The translations under genes and the position numbers were made by a program. Positions 32,949 through 44,540 of a stretch of DNA of 64,000 nt are shown here, piece after piece. This DNA comes from Methyloversatilis discipulorum (lineage in GTDB: Bacteria; Pseudomonadota; Gammaproteobacteria; Burkholderiales; Rhodocyclaceae): contig NZ_JADMJL010000041.1 of NCBI RefSeq assembly GCF_018780585.1, positions 1-64,000 of the forward strand, read 5' to 3'. The notes under the pieces were generated by a model that was not told the origin of the DNA, did not search any database, and saw only the letters and a program-made list of their open reading frames with translations. The first letter of the stretch is position 1. The number at the start of each line of letters is the position of its first letter.

Positions 32949-32966
32949 TGTCGCCGCGTGGCGACA
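32949..32966. promoter_or_regulatory. GlrR/QseF-type enhancer site 2
   Basis: TGTC-GCCGCGTGGC-GACA, a second exact TGTC-N10-GACA site, 68 bases from the first and centred about 186 bases upstream of the bactofilin start point. Confidence 0.7.
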
Positions 32967-33078
32967 CACCGCCGGGACGTGGCGGATTTAACGTTCTGTT
33001 GCATTCCATTACCGGACCTTACCGCGGCCCGCGTCCGGGCTGCCTAGACTCGGACGTTCACCGGAAATCCTTCGACCC

Positions 33079-34476
33079 ATGCCTCATGCATCCTTCCGTA
33101 CCACCCTGCTGCTGACCGTGCTGCTGATTGCCGGCGCGCTCGGTGCCGCAGCAGCAAATGGCTGGATCATGTTGCAGGATTTCGCCCGCGCCAGTCGTGA
33201 GGCCGGCAGTGGCGCACTGAATCTGACGTCGGCGATGCAGCAGATCGACGAGCGCTCGCTCGACATGGCGCGCAGCGCGCGTCAATACGCCGTGCTGCGG
33301 GACGACGGTTTGCGTCGCCGCTACGATGAGGCTCAGACGCAAGCGCTGGCCTCGCTGGCGACGATGACCGCGAGCTTGCCGCAGATCGCGCCGCACGCGG
33401 ACACGTGGCGACGCACCGAAGCTCAGTTGCGCGCCGTGTTCGACCAGCCAGCCGAGGCCGCCGTCGGCGACGCGTTGCCCGATCTCGCACCGATCAACGA
33501 TCGCCTTGCCGCCGGCGTGCGCGAGGCCATCGATGGCCGCAATGCGGCGCTGCTCGATACGCTGGAGTCGAGCCGCGACACCCTGGCGACGCAGGTGCTG
33601 GCGGCCATCGCCCTCGCGCTCCTGCTCGCGGTGGCAACCGGCTGGTGGATACTGCGGCCGCTGAAGCGCGTGGAGCAGGCGATTGCGCGCCTCGGCGAAG
33701 GACAGTTCTCGACGCCGGTACAGGTCGGCGGCCCGGCCGATCTGCGCCGGCTCGGCGAGAAGCTCGAATGGCTGCGATTGCGGCTGGCCGATCTCGAAGC
33801 GCATCGCAATCGCGTGCTGCGCCATGTGTCGCACGAACTGAAGACGCCGCTCGCATCGCTGCGCGAGGGCATTGCGCTGCTGCAGGACGGTGTGACAGGA
33901 CGGCTCAGCGACGAGCAGATCGAAGTCAGCGGCATACTCGACGCGAATGCGCGCGCGCTGCAGGAACGCATCGAACAGCTGATCGGCTACAACGCGACGC
34001 AGTTCGACGCCCGCCACCTCGAACTGAAGCCGACCGCGCTGCGTGCGCTGGCGCGCGAAGTGGCGGCCGACCTCAAGCTGCAGGCGCAGGCCAAGGACAT
34101 CCGTCTCGATGTCAGCGGCTATGCGCCGCCGGTGCGCGGCGACGCCGCCAAGCTGCGCATCGCGCTCACGAACCTGTTGGCCAACGGCATCGCCTTCAGC
34201 CCGCACGGTGGCACGGTGCGCCTCGAACTGAGCAGCGATGGTGGCACCACGCGCATCGACTGCATCGACGAAGGTCCGGGTGTCGCGCCGGACGAGACCG
34301 AACGCATCTTCGAACCCTTCTTCCGCGGCAGCCGCCGCGCACCGCGCCCGGACAAGGGCAATGGCCTCGGCCTGGCCATCGTGCGCGAATTTATCGCCGC
34401 GCACGGCGGTCGCGCACTGGTGCTGCCGGCCGAGCGCGGCGCCCACTTCAGGATCGAATTGCCCCATGCCAGCTGA
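33079..34476 (+). CDS. Sensor histidine kinase, GlrK/QseE type
   Basis: A 465-residue inner-membrane kinase: TM helix about 8-27, periplasmic helical sensor region, TM helix about 170-192, HAMP about 192-245, HisKA with His252 (HVSHELKTPLASLREG) and HATPase (LTNLLANGIAFSPHGG, NGLGLAIVREF). Kinase, small lipoprotein and sigma-54 regulator in this order form the glrK-qseG-glrR (qseEGF) arrangement of gammaproteobacteria. Its 3' end overlaps the lipoprotein gene by 11 bases. Confidence 0.9.
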   Translation: MPHASFRTTLLLTVLLIAGALGAAAANGWIMLQDFARASREAGSGALNLTSAMQQIDERSLDMARSARQYAVLRDDGLRRRYDEAQTQALASLATMTASLPQIAPHADTWRRTEAQLRAVFDQPAEAAVGDALPDLAPINDRLAAGVREAIDGRNAALLDTLESSRDTLATQVLAAIALALLLAVATGWWILRPLKRVEQAIARLGEGQFSTPVQVGGPADLRRLGEKLEWLRLRLADLEAHRNRVLRHVSHELKTPLASLREGIALLQDGVTGRLSDEQIEVSGILDANARALQERIEQLIGYNATQFDARHLELKPTALRALAREVAADLKLQAQAKDIRLDVSGYAPPVRGDAAKLRIALTNLLANGIAFSPHGGTVRLELSSDGGTTRIDCIDEGPGVAPDETERIFEPFFRGSRRAPRPDKGNGLGLAIVREFIAAHGGRALVLPAERGAHFRIELPHAS

Positions 34477-34944
34477 CGTCCGTCTGACCCGTCTGATCCC
34501 GATCGCGCTTGCGCTCTCGCTCGCTGCCTGCGCCGGAGTGAAGCCCGCTCCATCCGCGCCGGCGACGAACGAGGCGCCACAGCCGGCAGCGCTTGAAACA
34601 GATACGAATGCGGCGGAACGCCAGTTGCAGCAGGCGATGCAGGCGGCGCAGCCGCGCGGCGGCAATCTGACGCGCGCGCGCACCCTGCTGGAGGCGCTGG
34701 TCGCCTCCAGCAGCGACGAGGCGCGGGCCGTGCAGCCGTATGCGAAATCGCTGCTCGAACAGGTGATTGAGCGCCAGCGCCTGGACGCTGCCAACGTGAA
34801 GCTGACGCAGCAGCTCGAACGCAGCAGCCAGCAACTGAAGGACAGCCAGGCGCGGACGGACGAACTGCAGCGCAAGCTCGACGCGCTGGCCGACATCGAG
34901 CGCAGCCTGCCGCCCGCGCGCATTCCGTCGCGCGGCGTACCGCG

Positions 34945-34948
<4 letters not shown>
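34466..34948 (+). CDS. QseG-like lipoprotein
   Basis: A 160-residue lipoprotein (lipobox LAAC, Cys22) with a Pro/Ala-rich linker and a predicted coiled coil (LKDSQARTDELQRKLDAL). In enterobacteria QseG sits between the kinase and regulator genes and modulates the kinase from the periplasm. Sequence similarity is weak by eye, so the call rests on lipidation, size, coiled coil and gene order. It overlaps both neighbours (11 bases upstream, GTGA downstream). Confidence 0.75.
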
Positions 34949-36321
<1,373 letters not shown>

Positions 36322-36361
36322 CCGGCGCGGCGCAAGGGGTTGCGGTCCAGTGTCGGGCGCG

Positions 36362-36379
36362 CGTCGCCGCAGCCCGACG
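36362..36379. promoter_or_regulatory. GlrR-type enhancer site upstream of the BON gene
   Basis: CGTC-GCCGCAGCCC-GACG differs from site 1 upstream of the bactofilin gene at 3 of 18 positions and keeps GTC-N10-GAC. It is centred about 88 bases before the predicted start point of the BON gene. Confidence 0.5.
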
Positions 36380-36431
36380 CGAAGTGTGTGCGGCCCCGTC
36401 CAAGTATCTGAATTCAAAAGCAGGCGAGGTG

Positions 36432-36447
36432 TGGCATGGCGTGTGCT
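36432..36447 (+). promoter_or_regulatory. Sigma-54-like promoter of the BON-domain gene
   Basis: TGGCATG-N4-GTGCT, with GG and GC ten bases apart. Two positions depart from TGGCACG-N4-TTGCT. Predicted start near 36458, 47 bases before the ATG. Confidence 0.5.
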
Positions 36448-36504
36448 GATGCGGGCACTCCCATCGGCCGGAGTACGCCGCTAAAACAGATACGGAGGCA
36501 GACC

Positions 36505-36849
36505 ATGATCACCCGCCAGTCCATTGCGACCCTACTCACCACGACCGCAATCGCCTACTCGATCTGCTCGCCCGCGCAGGTGGCCAGTCTGGTCGCCGCC
36601 ACGCAGGCGACGCTGCGCGATCCGGTCACCGACGATCGCGACCGCGGCCTGCAGGAGGCGATCAAGGGCGCACTCGGCGGCGACGAGGCCTTGCGCGGCT
36701 GCTATGTCGCGGTGAGCGCCCGTGACGGGCGCGTGACCTTGAGCGGGGTCGTGCGCGACGCGTCGCAACTGGCGCGCGCGCTGCAGACGGCGATGGCGGT
36801 ACCCGGCGTGCGCGCTGTCGACAACGCGCTGGAAGTGGCCGGACGCTGA
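36505..36849 (+). CDS. BON-domain exported protein
   Basis: A 114-residue protein with an N-terminal signal or anchor region (IATLLTTTAIAYSICSPA) and a BON domain covering the rest (LQEAIKGALGGDEALRGCYV, GRVTLSGVVRDASQLARAL, VRAVDNALEV). BON proteins such as OsmY act in the periplasm in envelope stress. A GGAGG ribosome site precedes ATG 36505. It follows the GlrR-like gene by 183 bases and has its own sigma-54-like promoter. Confidence 0.85.
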   Translation: MITRQSIATLLTTTAIAYSICSPAQVASLVAATQATLRDPVTDDRDRGLQEAIKGALGGDEALRGCYVAVSARDGRVTLSGVVRDASQLARALQTAMAVPGVRAVDNALEVAGR

Positions 36850-36869
36850 GTGCGCTCCGACGCGCCGGT

Positions 36870-37640
36870 TCAGGGCGCCTTGTAGTGCGCCTGCGTCATC
36901 AGGTCGACGCCGCAGGGCAGGTTCTCTATCCAGTCGACGAAGCGCTTCACCATCGCCTTGCCCTCGAAGCGGGCGCCGTGCTGCGGCACGATCATGTCGA
37001 TGTCGAGTCCGCGCACCATGCTGGCCCAGTAGCGGCAGATCTTGTTCGACACCATGTAGCGGCGGTGGAAGCCGAACATGTGCGGAACGTGCGCGTCGAA
37101 ATCGCCGACCGGTGGCAGCGCTTCGCTGTGGCCGATCATCGAGGCGCCCATGTCGCCGGAGAAGAGGATTTTCGACACCGGGTCGTAGAACTGGAAATTG
37201 CCTTCCGAGTGCATGAAGTGCGCCGGCAGTGCCAGCATTTCCATGGCGCCGAGCGGAATCCGCATGCCTTCATCCGGGATCGGAATGATGCGTGCCGTGT
37301 AGTCGCGACCTGTCGTGAAATGGGGCAGAAAGCGCGCCCACAGCTTCGAAATCATCACCTTGCACGAGGTGCTGACCATCCATTTGTTCATCGACGCAAT
37401 GATGTCGGGGTCGGCGTGCGAGGCGAGGATGAGATCGAGATCCTTGGACGGGAAATAGCGCTGCATCGCCATCATCAGCCCGGTGTAGGTCATGTTGCCG
37501 CCGGGGTCGATCAGCGCGCCGTGTTCGCCGTCCACCACCAGGAACTGGTTGCACTGCACCGCATGGTCGGCGCCTTCGTCGACCAGATCGTAGAAGGCCA
37601 GGCAGACGTGCTTGCCGTTGTTGAACAGTTCGACTGCCAT
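36870..37640 (-). CDS. MBL-fold oxygen-binding diiron (ODP-type) protein
   Basis: A 256-residue metallo-beta-lactamase-fold protein. The metal motif reads SHADPDI rather than HxHxDH, and further ligands are plausible in LPAHFMHSEGN, LFSGDMGAS and VPQHGARF. This pattern matches the diiron ODP/flavodiiron branch, whose members bind or reduce oxygen, but no flavodoxin or rubredoxin domain is present. It is a single gene with no obvious operon partner. Its physiological role is unknown. Confidence 0.8.
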   Translation of the reverse strand: MAVELFNNGKHVCLAFYDLVDEGADHAVQCNQFLVVDGEHGALIDPGGNMTYTGLMMAMQRYFPSKDLDLILASHADPDIIASMNKWMVSTSCKVMISKLWARFLPHFTTGRDYTARIIPIPDEGMRIPLGAMEMLALPAHFMHSEGNFQFYDPVSKILFSGDMGASMIGHSEALPPVGDFDAHVPHMFGFHRRYMVSNKICRYWASMVRGLDIDMIVPQHGARFEGKAMVKRFVDWIENLPCGVDLMTQAHYKAP

Positions 37641-37768
37641 TGCCCATCACCCCTTGCCGAAATGCCGACTGATTACCAAGGCGACAGTGTGCCGCAAATC
37701 GGCGGGGTTTTAGGCGCCGGCAGCGGGGGGCTTGATGACGATCAATGGGCGGGCGCCCGGAGCGAGCG

Positions 37769-37793
37769 GCCCCAGCCGTGTGCGGGCTGGGGC
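37769..37793 (-). terminator. Hairpin downstream of the tRNA gene
   Basis: A 9-bp perfect stem (GCCCCAGCC with GGCTGGGGC, 7-base loop) starting 9 bases beyond the tRNA 3' end on the minus strand. It lacks a T-run, so it may act in 3'-end formation or processing rather than as a full intrinsic terminator. Confidence 0.4.
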
Positions 37794-37801
37794 GGGCGAT
37801 C

Positions 37802-37880
<79 letters not shown>

Positions 37881-37956
37881 GGAAGGGAGCGGTACTATAG
37901 CAAAGGGGCGCCGTATCGGGGCCTGCGGAGCGGGTTTCGGAGGAGGGTGCCGGACG

Positions 37957-39117
37957 ATGTGGCCGGATTTCGAAGGTGGGTCGATCGCCGACCTGATGCA
38001 GGATGTGGTGCGCGCATGCCGCGGTGAGCGTACCGGCGCGGGGTTGCGCGATGTGGACGCGTCAGCCTGGCGTGCCGCGCGCAGCGTCGTGTTGCTGGTG
38101 CTCGACGGCGTCGGCATGAAGCAGCTCGAACTGCTGCCCGAGGACAGCTTCCTGCGCCGGCACTGCATGGCGACGCTGACTTCCGTGTTCCCGTCGACCA
38201 CCGCGGCGGCCATCACCACTTTCATGACAGCCCGGTCGCCAGCGGTGCATGGGCTGACCGGCTGGCACCTGCGCTGTACCGAACCGGGCCTGGATGGCCG
38301 AGTGCTCGCCATCCTGCCGGTCACACCACGTGGCGACGGCGATCTGCCCTGTTCGCAGGAGGAGGTGCTGGCGCGCGTGTGCCGGGCGCCGTCCGTGTTC
38401 GCGTCGCTGCCGGGTGCGTCGCAGGTGATTTCGCCCGCCGACATTGCGCATTCACCGTTCAATACGCTGCACAGTGCTGGCGCCGAGGTTCTCGCCTATG
38501 CTGGACTCGAGGGCATGCTCGCCGCATTGACGGGCGCGCTGCGCGCACCGTCGCCGCCTGGCTACATCTACGCTTACTGGCCGGACTTCGACCATTGTGC
38601 CCATGTGCGTGGCTGCGCTTCCGACAGTGCGCGCGAGCTGCTGCGCGTGGCCGACGCTGCGCTGGCCGACTGGGCAGCAGGCATGGCAGGGTGCGACGTG
38701 CAGTTGCTGGTGACCGCGGATCACGGCTTCATCGATGCGCCCACGGAGCATCTGATCGAACTCGAGCAGCTGCCGTCGCTGGCCGACTGTCTCGCCGGCC
38801 CGCTGTCGGGCGAGCGGCGCGCCGTGTTCTGTCACCTCAAACCCGGGCGGGCGCGCGATTTCGAACGCGCGCTGCAGGCTCTGGACAGCGCCTGCATCCC
38901 GTGGCGATCGAGCGATCTCTTTGCGGCCGGGCGTTTCGGGCCGGGCGTACCTCATCCACGCCTGCTTGAGCGCATCGGTGACTACACGCTGGAAATGAGA
39001 GCGGACTGGACCTTGCGCGACACCGTACCGGGGGAACGTCTGCACCGGCTGATCGGCGTGCATGGAGGCACAAGCGAAGCGGAAATGACGGTGCCGCTGG
39101 TGGGGAAGGTGCTCTGA
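37957..39117 (+). CDS. Alkaline phosphatase-superfamily phosphodiesterase
   Basis: A 386-residue protein of the type I phosphodiesterase/nucleotide pyrophosphatase family. Metal and nucleophile regions are visible: VLLVLDGVGMKQLEL, the nucleophile loop TSVFPSTTAAAITTF, YWPDFDHCAHVRG and VTADHGFIDAP. No signal peptide is seen, so it is probably cytoplasmic. The substrate is unknown. It is transcribed alone; a TACTAT hexamer at 37893-37898 may be its -10. Confidence 0.85.
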   Translation: MWPDFEGGSIADLMQDVVRACRGERTGAGLRDVDASAWRAARSVVLLVLDGVGMKQLELLPEDSFLRRHCMATLTSVFPSTTAAAITTFMTARSPAVHGLTGWHLRCTEPGLDGRVLAILPVTPRGDGDLPCSQEEVLARVCRAPSVFASLPGASQVISPADIAHSPFNTLHSAGAEVLAYAGLEGMLAALTGALRAPSPPGYIYAYWPDFDHCAHVRGCASDSARELLRVADAALADWAAGMAGCDVQLLVTADHGFIDAPTEHLIELEQLPSLADCLAGPLSGERRAVFCHLKPGRARDFERALQALDSACIPWRSSDLFAAGRFGPGVPHPRLLERIGDYTLEMRADWTLRDTVPGERLHRLIGVHGGTSEAEMTVPLVGKVL

Positions 39118-39125
39118 AAGACGTA

Positions 39126-39147
39126 CGGGAGCGCGTTCGCGCTCCCG
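39126..39147. terminator. Hairpin between convergent genes
   Basis: CGGGAGCGCG and its complement CGCGCTCCCG separated by two bases, between the ends of the phosphodiesterase and CBS genes. There is no T-run, so activity as an intrinsic terminator is uncertain. Confidence 0.4.
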
Positions 39148-39156
39148 CCGTGAAGA

Positions 39157-39588
39157 TCAGCTCGCGATATAGCTTTCGAGCTGCTTGATCAGGAACTGCT
39201 GGTACTCGATCGTTTCCTTGACCATGTCACCGATGGAAATGACGCCGACCAGCGAACCTGCGGTGTCCAGCACCGGCAGGTGACGGATGCGCTTGTCGCT
39301 CATCAGTTGCATCGCCTGATCGACCGTCATGTCCGGCGTCACGTGGATGAGCTTGCTGGTCATGATGTCGCGCACCGGCGTGGTGGCGGAATCCTTGCCC
39401 TGCAGCACCACCTTGCGCGCATAGTCGCGCTCGGAAAAGATGCCGGCCAGTGCGCCGTTGTCGGTCACCAGCACGGCACCGATGCCGCGGTTGGCCATCA
39501 CGCGCAGCGCGCTGATGACCGTGTTGTCCGCTTCGACGGTCGCGATCGGACCCTGCTTGCCTTCAATCACCTGAGCGATGGTCTTCAC
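39157..39588 (-). CDS. Two-CBS-domain protein
   Basis: A 143-residue cytoplasmic protein consisting almost entirely of a tandem CBS pair (VISALRVMANRGIGAVLVTD, IFSERDYARKVVLQG, VDQAMQLMSDKRIRHLPVLD). Such stand-alone modules bind adenosine nucleotides. It lies 57 bases downstream of rpoD on the same strand with no clear terminator between, so some read-through is likely. Partner unknown. Confidence 0.9.
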   Translation of the reverse strand: MKTIAQVIEGKQGPIATVEADNTVISALRVMANRGIGAVLVTDNGALAGIFSERDYARKVVLQGKDSATTPVRDIMTSKLIHVTPDMTVDQAMQLMSDKRIRHLPVLDTAGSLVGVISIGDMVKETIEYQQFLIKQLESYIAS

Positions 39589-39645
39589 GGTAGGCCTCCC
39601 TGTTGTTTTCCGTGACGATGGGGTCGCTCAAGTTTCACACGAAAA

Positions 39646-41667
<2,022 letters not shown>

Positions 41668-41814
41668 GTATATCCTCAGATCTGCGTGTAACCAGCGGCG
41701 AACCCGGCAAGGCAAAACCCTCACCGGATTGCCGTCCGCCTGCGCACAGGACCCCGTCGTACCGGGCCGGCAATGAGCCCGACCTATGTAAGCGGTCGAC
41801 AGGGAAAACCCGTC

Positions 41815-41853
41815 ATTATACCCGTTTTAGGGGTTGGCTTCTCGTCTTTCAAG
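41815..41853 (-). promoter_or_regulatory. Candidate heat-shock and vegetative promoter of rpoD
   Basis: Minus strand: CTTGAAA (41847-41853), 13-base spacer, CCCCTAAAA (41825-41833), close to the sigma-32 pattern CTTGAAA/CCCCAT. A consensus TATAAT (41815-41820) lies just downstream without a good -35. The CTTGAAA element overlaps the dnaG stop codon. Confidence 0.45.
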
Positions 41854-43618
41854 TCCGCGCCTTCTCTCTGAGCAGACGGCCGAGTTCGGCCTGTTGCTCT
41901 GCAGTCAGTGGCGCCTGACGACCGAGCATCGTCAGATGATTGATTGCGCGGGAAATTCCCGTCTTCCTCAGATGCTGCAGCGTGTCGTCGAACATGTGCG
42001 GCAGCGCGCCCTCGTCAGCCGGGTCGTCGATCGCCGCGGCGACCGCGTCCTCGATCAACGGTCCGTGCGGACCATCCCTGAAGTACTCGACCAGCGCGGC
42101 CGTGTTGCCGGCATCGATGTCGCCATGTTCGATGCAGTCGGCGATCGCCTGCACGGCCCGCAGCCAGGGGTCGTCGTCGATGTCTTCCAGATGTCCGACC
42201 TTGCTGCCGAGCGCGGGGCGCTGCATCAGCATGCACAGCAGCTTGCGTGCCGGCGTCGTCGGCGCGACACGCGGTGCCGCTGGCGCCGGTGGCGCGTTGT
42301 AGCGGCCAGTGCGGCGCGGCATGCGCAGGCCGCAGGCTTCGGCCAGCTCCTGCGCCGACAGCCCGACCGCCGGTGCCAGCAGGTGCAGCAACTGCGTGCG
42401 CAGCGCGCCGGCCGGGATCTGCGTCACCAGCGGCTTCGCCTCGTTGATGAACTGGGCGCGACCTTCGGCGCTGCGCGTGTCGCAGCGCGCCTGAAGTTCG
42501 TGCAGCAGGTATTCGCTGAGCGGTTGCGCCGACAGCGCGAGCTGACGGAAGCGGTCTGCACCCTGTTCGCGGACGAAGCTGTCCGGGTCGTGCTCGGTCG
42601 GCAGGAAGAGGAAGGATGCGCTTCGCCCGTCGCTCAGTTCCGACAGCGCCGATTCGAGGCCGCGCCACGCGGCCTTGCGACCGGCGCGGTCGCCGTCGAA
42701 GCAGAATACGATGCGGTCGGTCTGACGGAACAGCTTGTGGATGTGGTCAGGGGTGGTCGCCGTCCCCAGTGTGGCGACCGCGTTGCCGACGCCGAACTGG
42801 GCCAGCGCCACCACGTCCATATAGCCCTCGACCACCAGCACGAAGCCGTCGTCGCGGATCGCCGCGCGCGCCTGCGTCAGGCCGTACAGTTCGCGGCCCT
42901 TCGAGAACAATGGTGTTTCCGGGGAATTCAGGTACTTCGGCTCGCCGCGGTCGAGCACGCGGCCGCCGAAACCGATCACATTGTTCCGCGCGTCGAGGAT
43001 GGGAAACATCACGCGGTCGCGGAAGCGGTCGTAGCGTCGGCCCTTGCTCTGGCCTTCCGAGGGCTCGGCGTCGATCACCAGACCGCATTCGGCCAGCGCT
43101 GCAGCTTCGTAATCGTCGAAGGCTTCGCGCAGGCCCTGCCAGTCGTCCGGTGCGTAGCCGATGCCGAAGCGGGCGGCGATCTCGCCCGACAGCCCGCGGC
43201 CCTTCAGGTATTCGATCGCGCGCGGGCTCTTTTTTAACTGCTGCTTGTAATGCTGTGCGGCGCGCGCCATCACCTCGGTCAGTGACGCCGCCTGCTGGCG
43301 GCGCTGTGCCATTTCCGGCGTGAAGTCTTCGCGCGGCACGGTCATGCCGGCGTTGCGCGCCAGTTCCTCGATGGCGTCGGGATAGCTCAGCCCGGAATAT
43401 TCCATCAGGAAGCCGATGGCGCTGCCGTGCGCGCCGCAGCCGAAGCAGTGATAGAACTGCTTGGCAGGGCTGACCGTGAAGGAGGGGGTCTTCTCGCTGT
43501 GGAAGGGGCAGCAGGCCTGATAGTTGGCGCCGGCCTTCTTCAGCGGGACGTAGCGCTCGACCACGTCGACGATGTCGACGCGGTTGAGCAGTTCCTGGAT
43601 GAAGGACTGCGGGATCAT
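41849..43618 (-). CDS. dnaG: DNA primase
   Basis: A 589-residue primase that lays RNA primers at the fork. N-terminal CHC2 zinc finger (CCPFHSEKTPSF, HCFGCGAHG), catalytic core with the TOPRIM motif (VEGYMDVVAL and the following acidic residues in FCFDGDRAGRKA) and a C-terminal DnaB-interaction region. Length and domain order are normal. It follows yqeY closely and shares the macromolecular synthesis operon. Confidence 0.97.
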   Translation of the reverse strand: MIPQSFIQELLNRVDIVDVVERYVPLKKAGANYQACCPFHSEKTPSFTVSPAKQFYHCFGCGAHGSAIGFLMEYSGLSYPDAIEELARNAGMTVPREDFTPEMAQRRQQAASLTEVMARAAQHYKQQLKKSPRAIEYLKGRGLSGEIAARFGIGYAPDDWQGLREAFDDYEAAALAECGLVIDAEPSEGQSKGRRYDRFRDRVMFPILDARNNVIGFGGRVLDRGEPKYLNSPETPLFSKGRELYGLTQARAAIRDDGFVLVVEGYMDVVALAQFGVGNAVATLGTATTPDHIHKLFRQTDRIVFCFDGDRAGRKAAWRGLESALSELSDGRSASFLFLPTEHDPDSFVREQGADRFRQLALSAQPLSEYLLHELQARCDTRSAEGRAQFINEAKPLVTQIPAGALRTQLLHLLAPAVGLSAQELAEACGLRMPRRTGRYNAPPAPAAPRVAPTTPARKLLCMLMQRPALGSKVGHLEDIDDDPWLRAVQAIADCIEHGDIDAGNTAALVEYFRDGPHGPLIEDAVAAAIDDPADEGALPHMFDDTLQHLRKTGISRAINHLTMLGRQAPLTAEQQAELGRLLREKART

Positions 43619-43629
43619 CCCGCCGTCGC

Positions 43630-44085
43630 TCAGCCGGCGTTGCCGCTCAGCGCGGCCTTCACCAGCGCGGACGCCTGCGCCATGTCGGTGCGACCGGCCA
43701 GCTTCGCCTTCAGCGGGGCCATCACCTTGCCCATGTCGGCCGGACCGGCGGCGCCCACCGCCGCGATCACCTCGGCGATGACGGCACGTACTTCGTCCGC
43801 GCTCATCTGCTGCGGCATGTAGGCGGTCAGCACCTCGAGTTCGAACTTCTCGGCGTCTGCCAGATCCTGACGGCCGGCGCTTTCGTACTGACTGATCGAA
43901 TCGCGGCGCTGCTTCATCATCTTGTCGATCACGGCGGTGACCTGGGCGTCGTCTAGCGTGATGCGCTCGTCCACTTCCTTCTGCTTGATCGCAGCCAGCA
44001 GCAGGCGGATGGTGCCCAGACGCGCGCTGTCCTTGGCGCGCATCGCGGTCTTCATGTCTTCGCTGATCTGTTCCTTCAGGCTCAT
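43630..44085 (-). CDS. GatB/YqeY domain protein
   Basis: A 151-residue helical protein (SLKEQISEDMKTAMRAKDSA, LLLAAIKQKEVDERI) similar to the C-terminal tRNA-binding domain of GatB. Its gene commonly lies between rpsU and dnaG in betaproteobacteria. The exact role is unknown. ATG 44085 starts at the conserved SLKEQI; the longer open frame upstream crosses the terminator and is rejected. Confidence 0.92.
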   Translation of the reverse strand: MSLKEQISEDMKTAMRAKDSARLGTIRLLLAAIKQKEVDERITLDDAQVTAVIDKMMKQRRDSISQYESAGRQDLADAEKFELEVLTAYMPQQMSADEVRAVIAEVIAAVGAAGPADMGKVMAPLKAKLAGRTDMAQASALVKAALSGNAG

Positions 44086-44119
44086 GGTGTCACTCGCGGC
44101 GGCGGTTGAAGGGAAGCAA

Positions 44120-44162
44120 CAAACACAAAAAGCCGAATGCGTCACTGCGCATCCGGCTTTTT
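44120..44162 (-). terminator. Terminator between rpsU and yqeY
   Basis: On the minus strand AGCCGGATGCG pairs with CGCATTCGGCT (one mismatch) across a 6-base loop, followed by TTTTTG. It parallels the partial terminator after rpsU in E. coli, which lowers dnaG and rpoD expression relative to S21. Confidence 0.8.
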
Positions 44163-44198
44163 GGGTTCAAGCCCTGCAGCCTTGCAGGGCCCGGCGAA

Positions 44199-44411
44199 TC
44201 AGTACAGCTTCGGCGGCAGGGTCTGGCTGCGCAGCCGCTTGTGGTGACGCTTCACGGCGGCAGCCAGCTTGCGCTTGCGCTCGGCCGTCGGCTTTTCGTA
44301 GAACTCGCGCGAACGCAGTTCGGTCAGCGTGCCAGCCTTTTCGATGGTGCGCTTGAAGCGGCGGATCGCAACTTCAAACGGCTCGTTTTCCTTGACGCGA
44401 ATACCCGGCAT
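44199..44411 (-). CDS. rpsU: 30S ribosomal protein S21
   Basis: The 70-residue small-subunit protein, matching the family from end to end ([35 protein letters not shown]). It is first gene of the macromolecular synthesis operon, with a near-consensus sigma-70 promoter at 44476-44504 and a terminator hairpin directly after it. Confidence 0.98.
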   Translation of the reverse strand: MPGIRVKENEPFEVAIRRFKRTIEKAGTLTELRSREFYEKPTAERKRKLAAAVKRHHKRLRSQTLPPKLY

Positions 44412-44475
44412 ACAAACAGCCCTCAATGGCGCGTCCGCTGCTCGATGTGAGCGGACGCATAACGGAAAGCCGGCG

Positions 44476-44504
44476 AGTATATCTCGGTGCCGGCGATGTG
44501 CCAA
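44476..44504 (-). promoter_or_regulatory. Sigma-70 promoter of rpsU
   Basis: Minus strand TTGGCA (44499-44504), exactly 17 bases, TATACT (44476-44481). Transcription should start near 44468, about 57 bases before the rpsU ATG. Confidence 0.8.
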
Positions 44505-44540
44505 GTCCGATTTGCGGGGCGCGCAAGTACAATGCGTCGC

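Larger units (their letters stand above)
32728..33078. other. Divergent control region between bactofilin and the GlrK-like operon
   Basis: This 351-base gap has no convincing ORF. It holds the bactofilin leader, a sigma-54 promoter on the minus strand, an AT-rich patch with the palindrome ATTGAATCAAT (32812-32822) and two TGTC-N10-GACA inverted repeats. No GG-N10-GC promoter pointing toward the kinase operon was found by eye, so that operon probably uses a sigma-70 promoter not clearly visible here. Confidence 0.7.
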
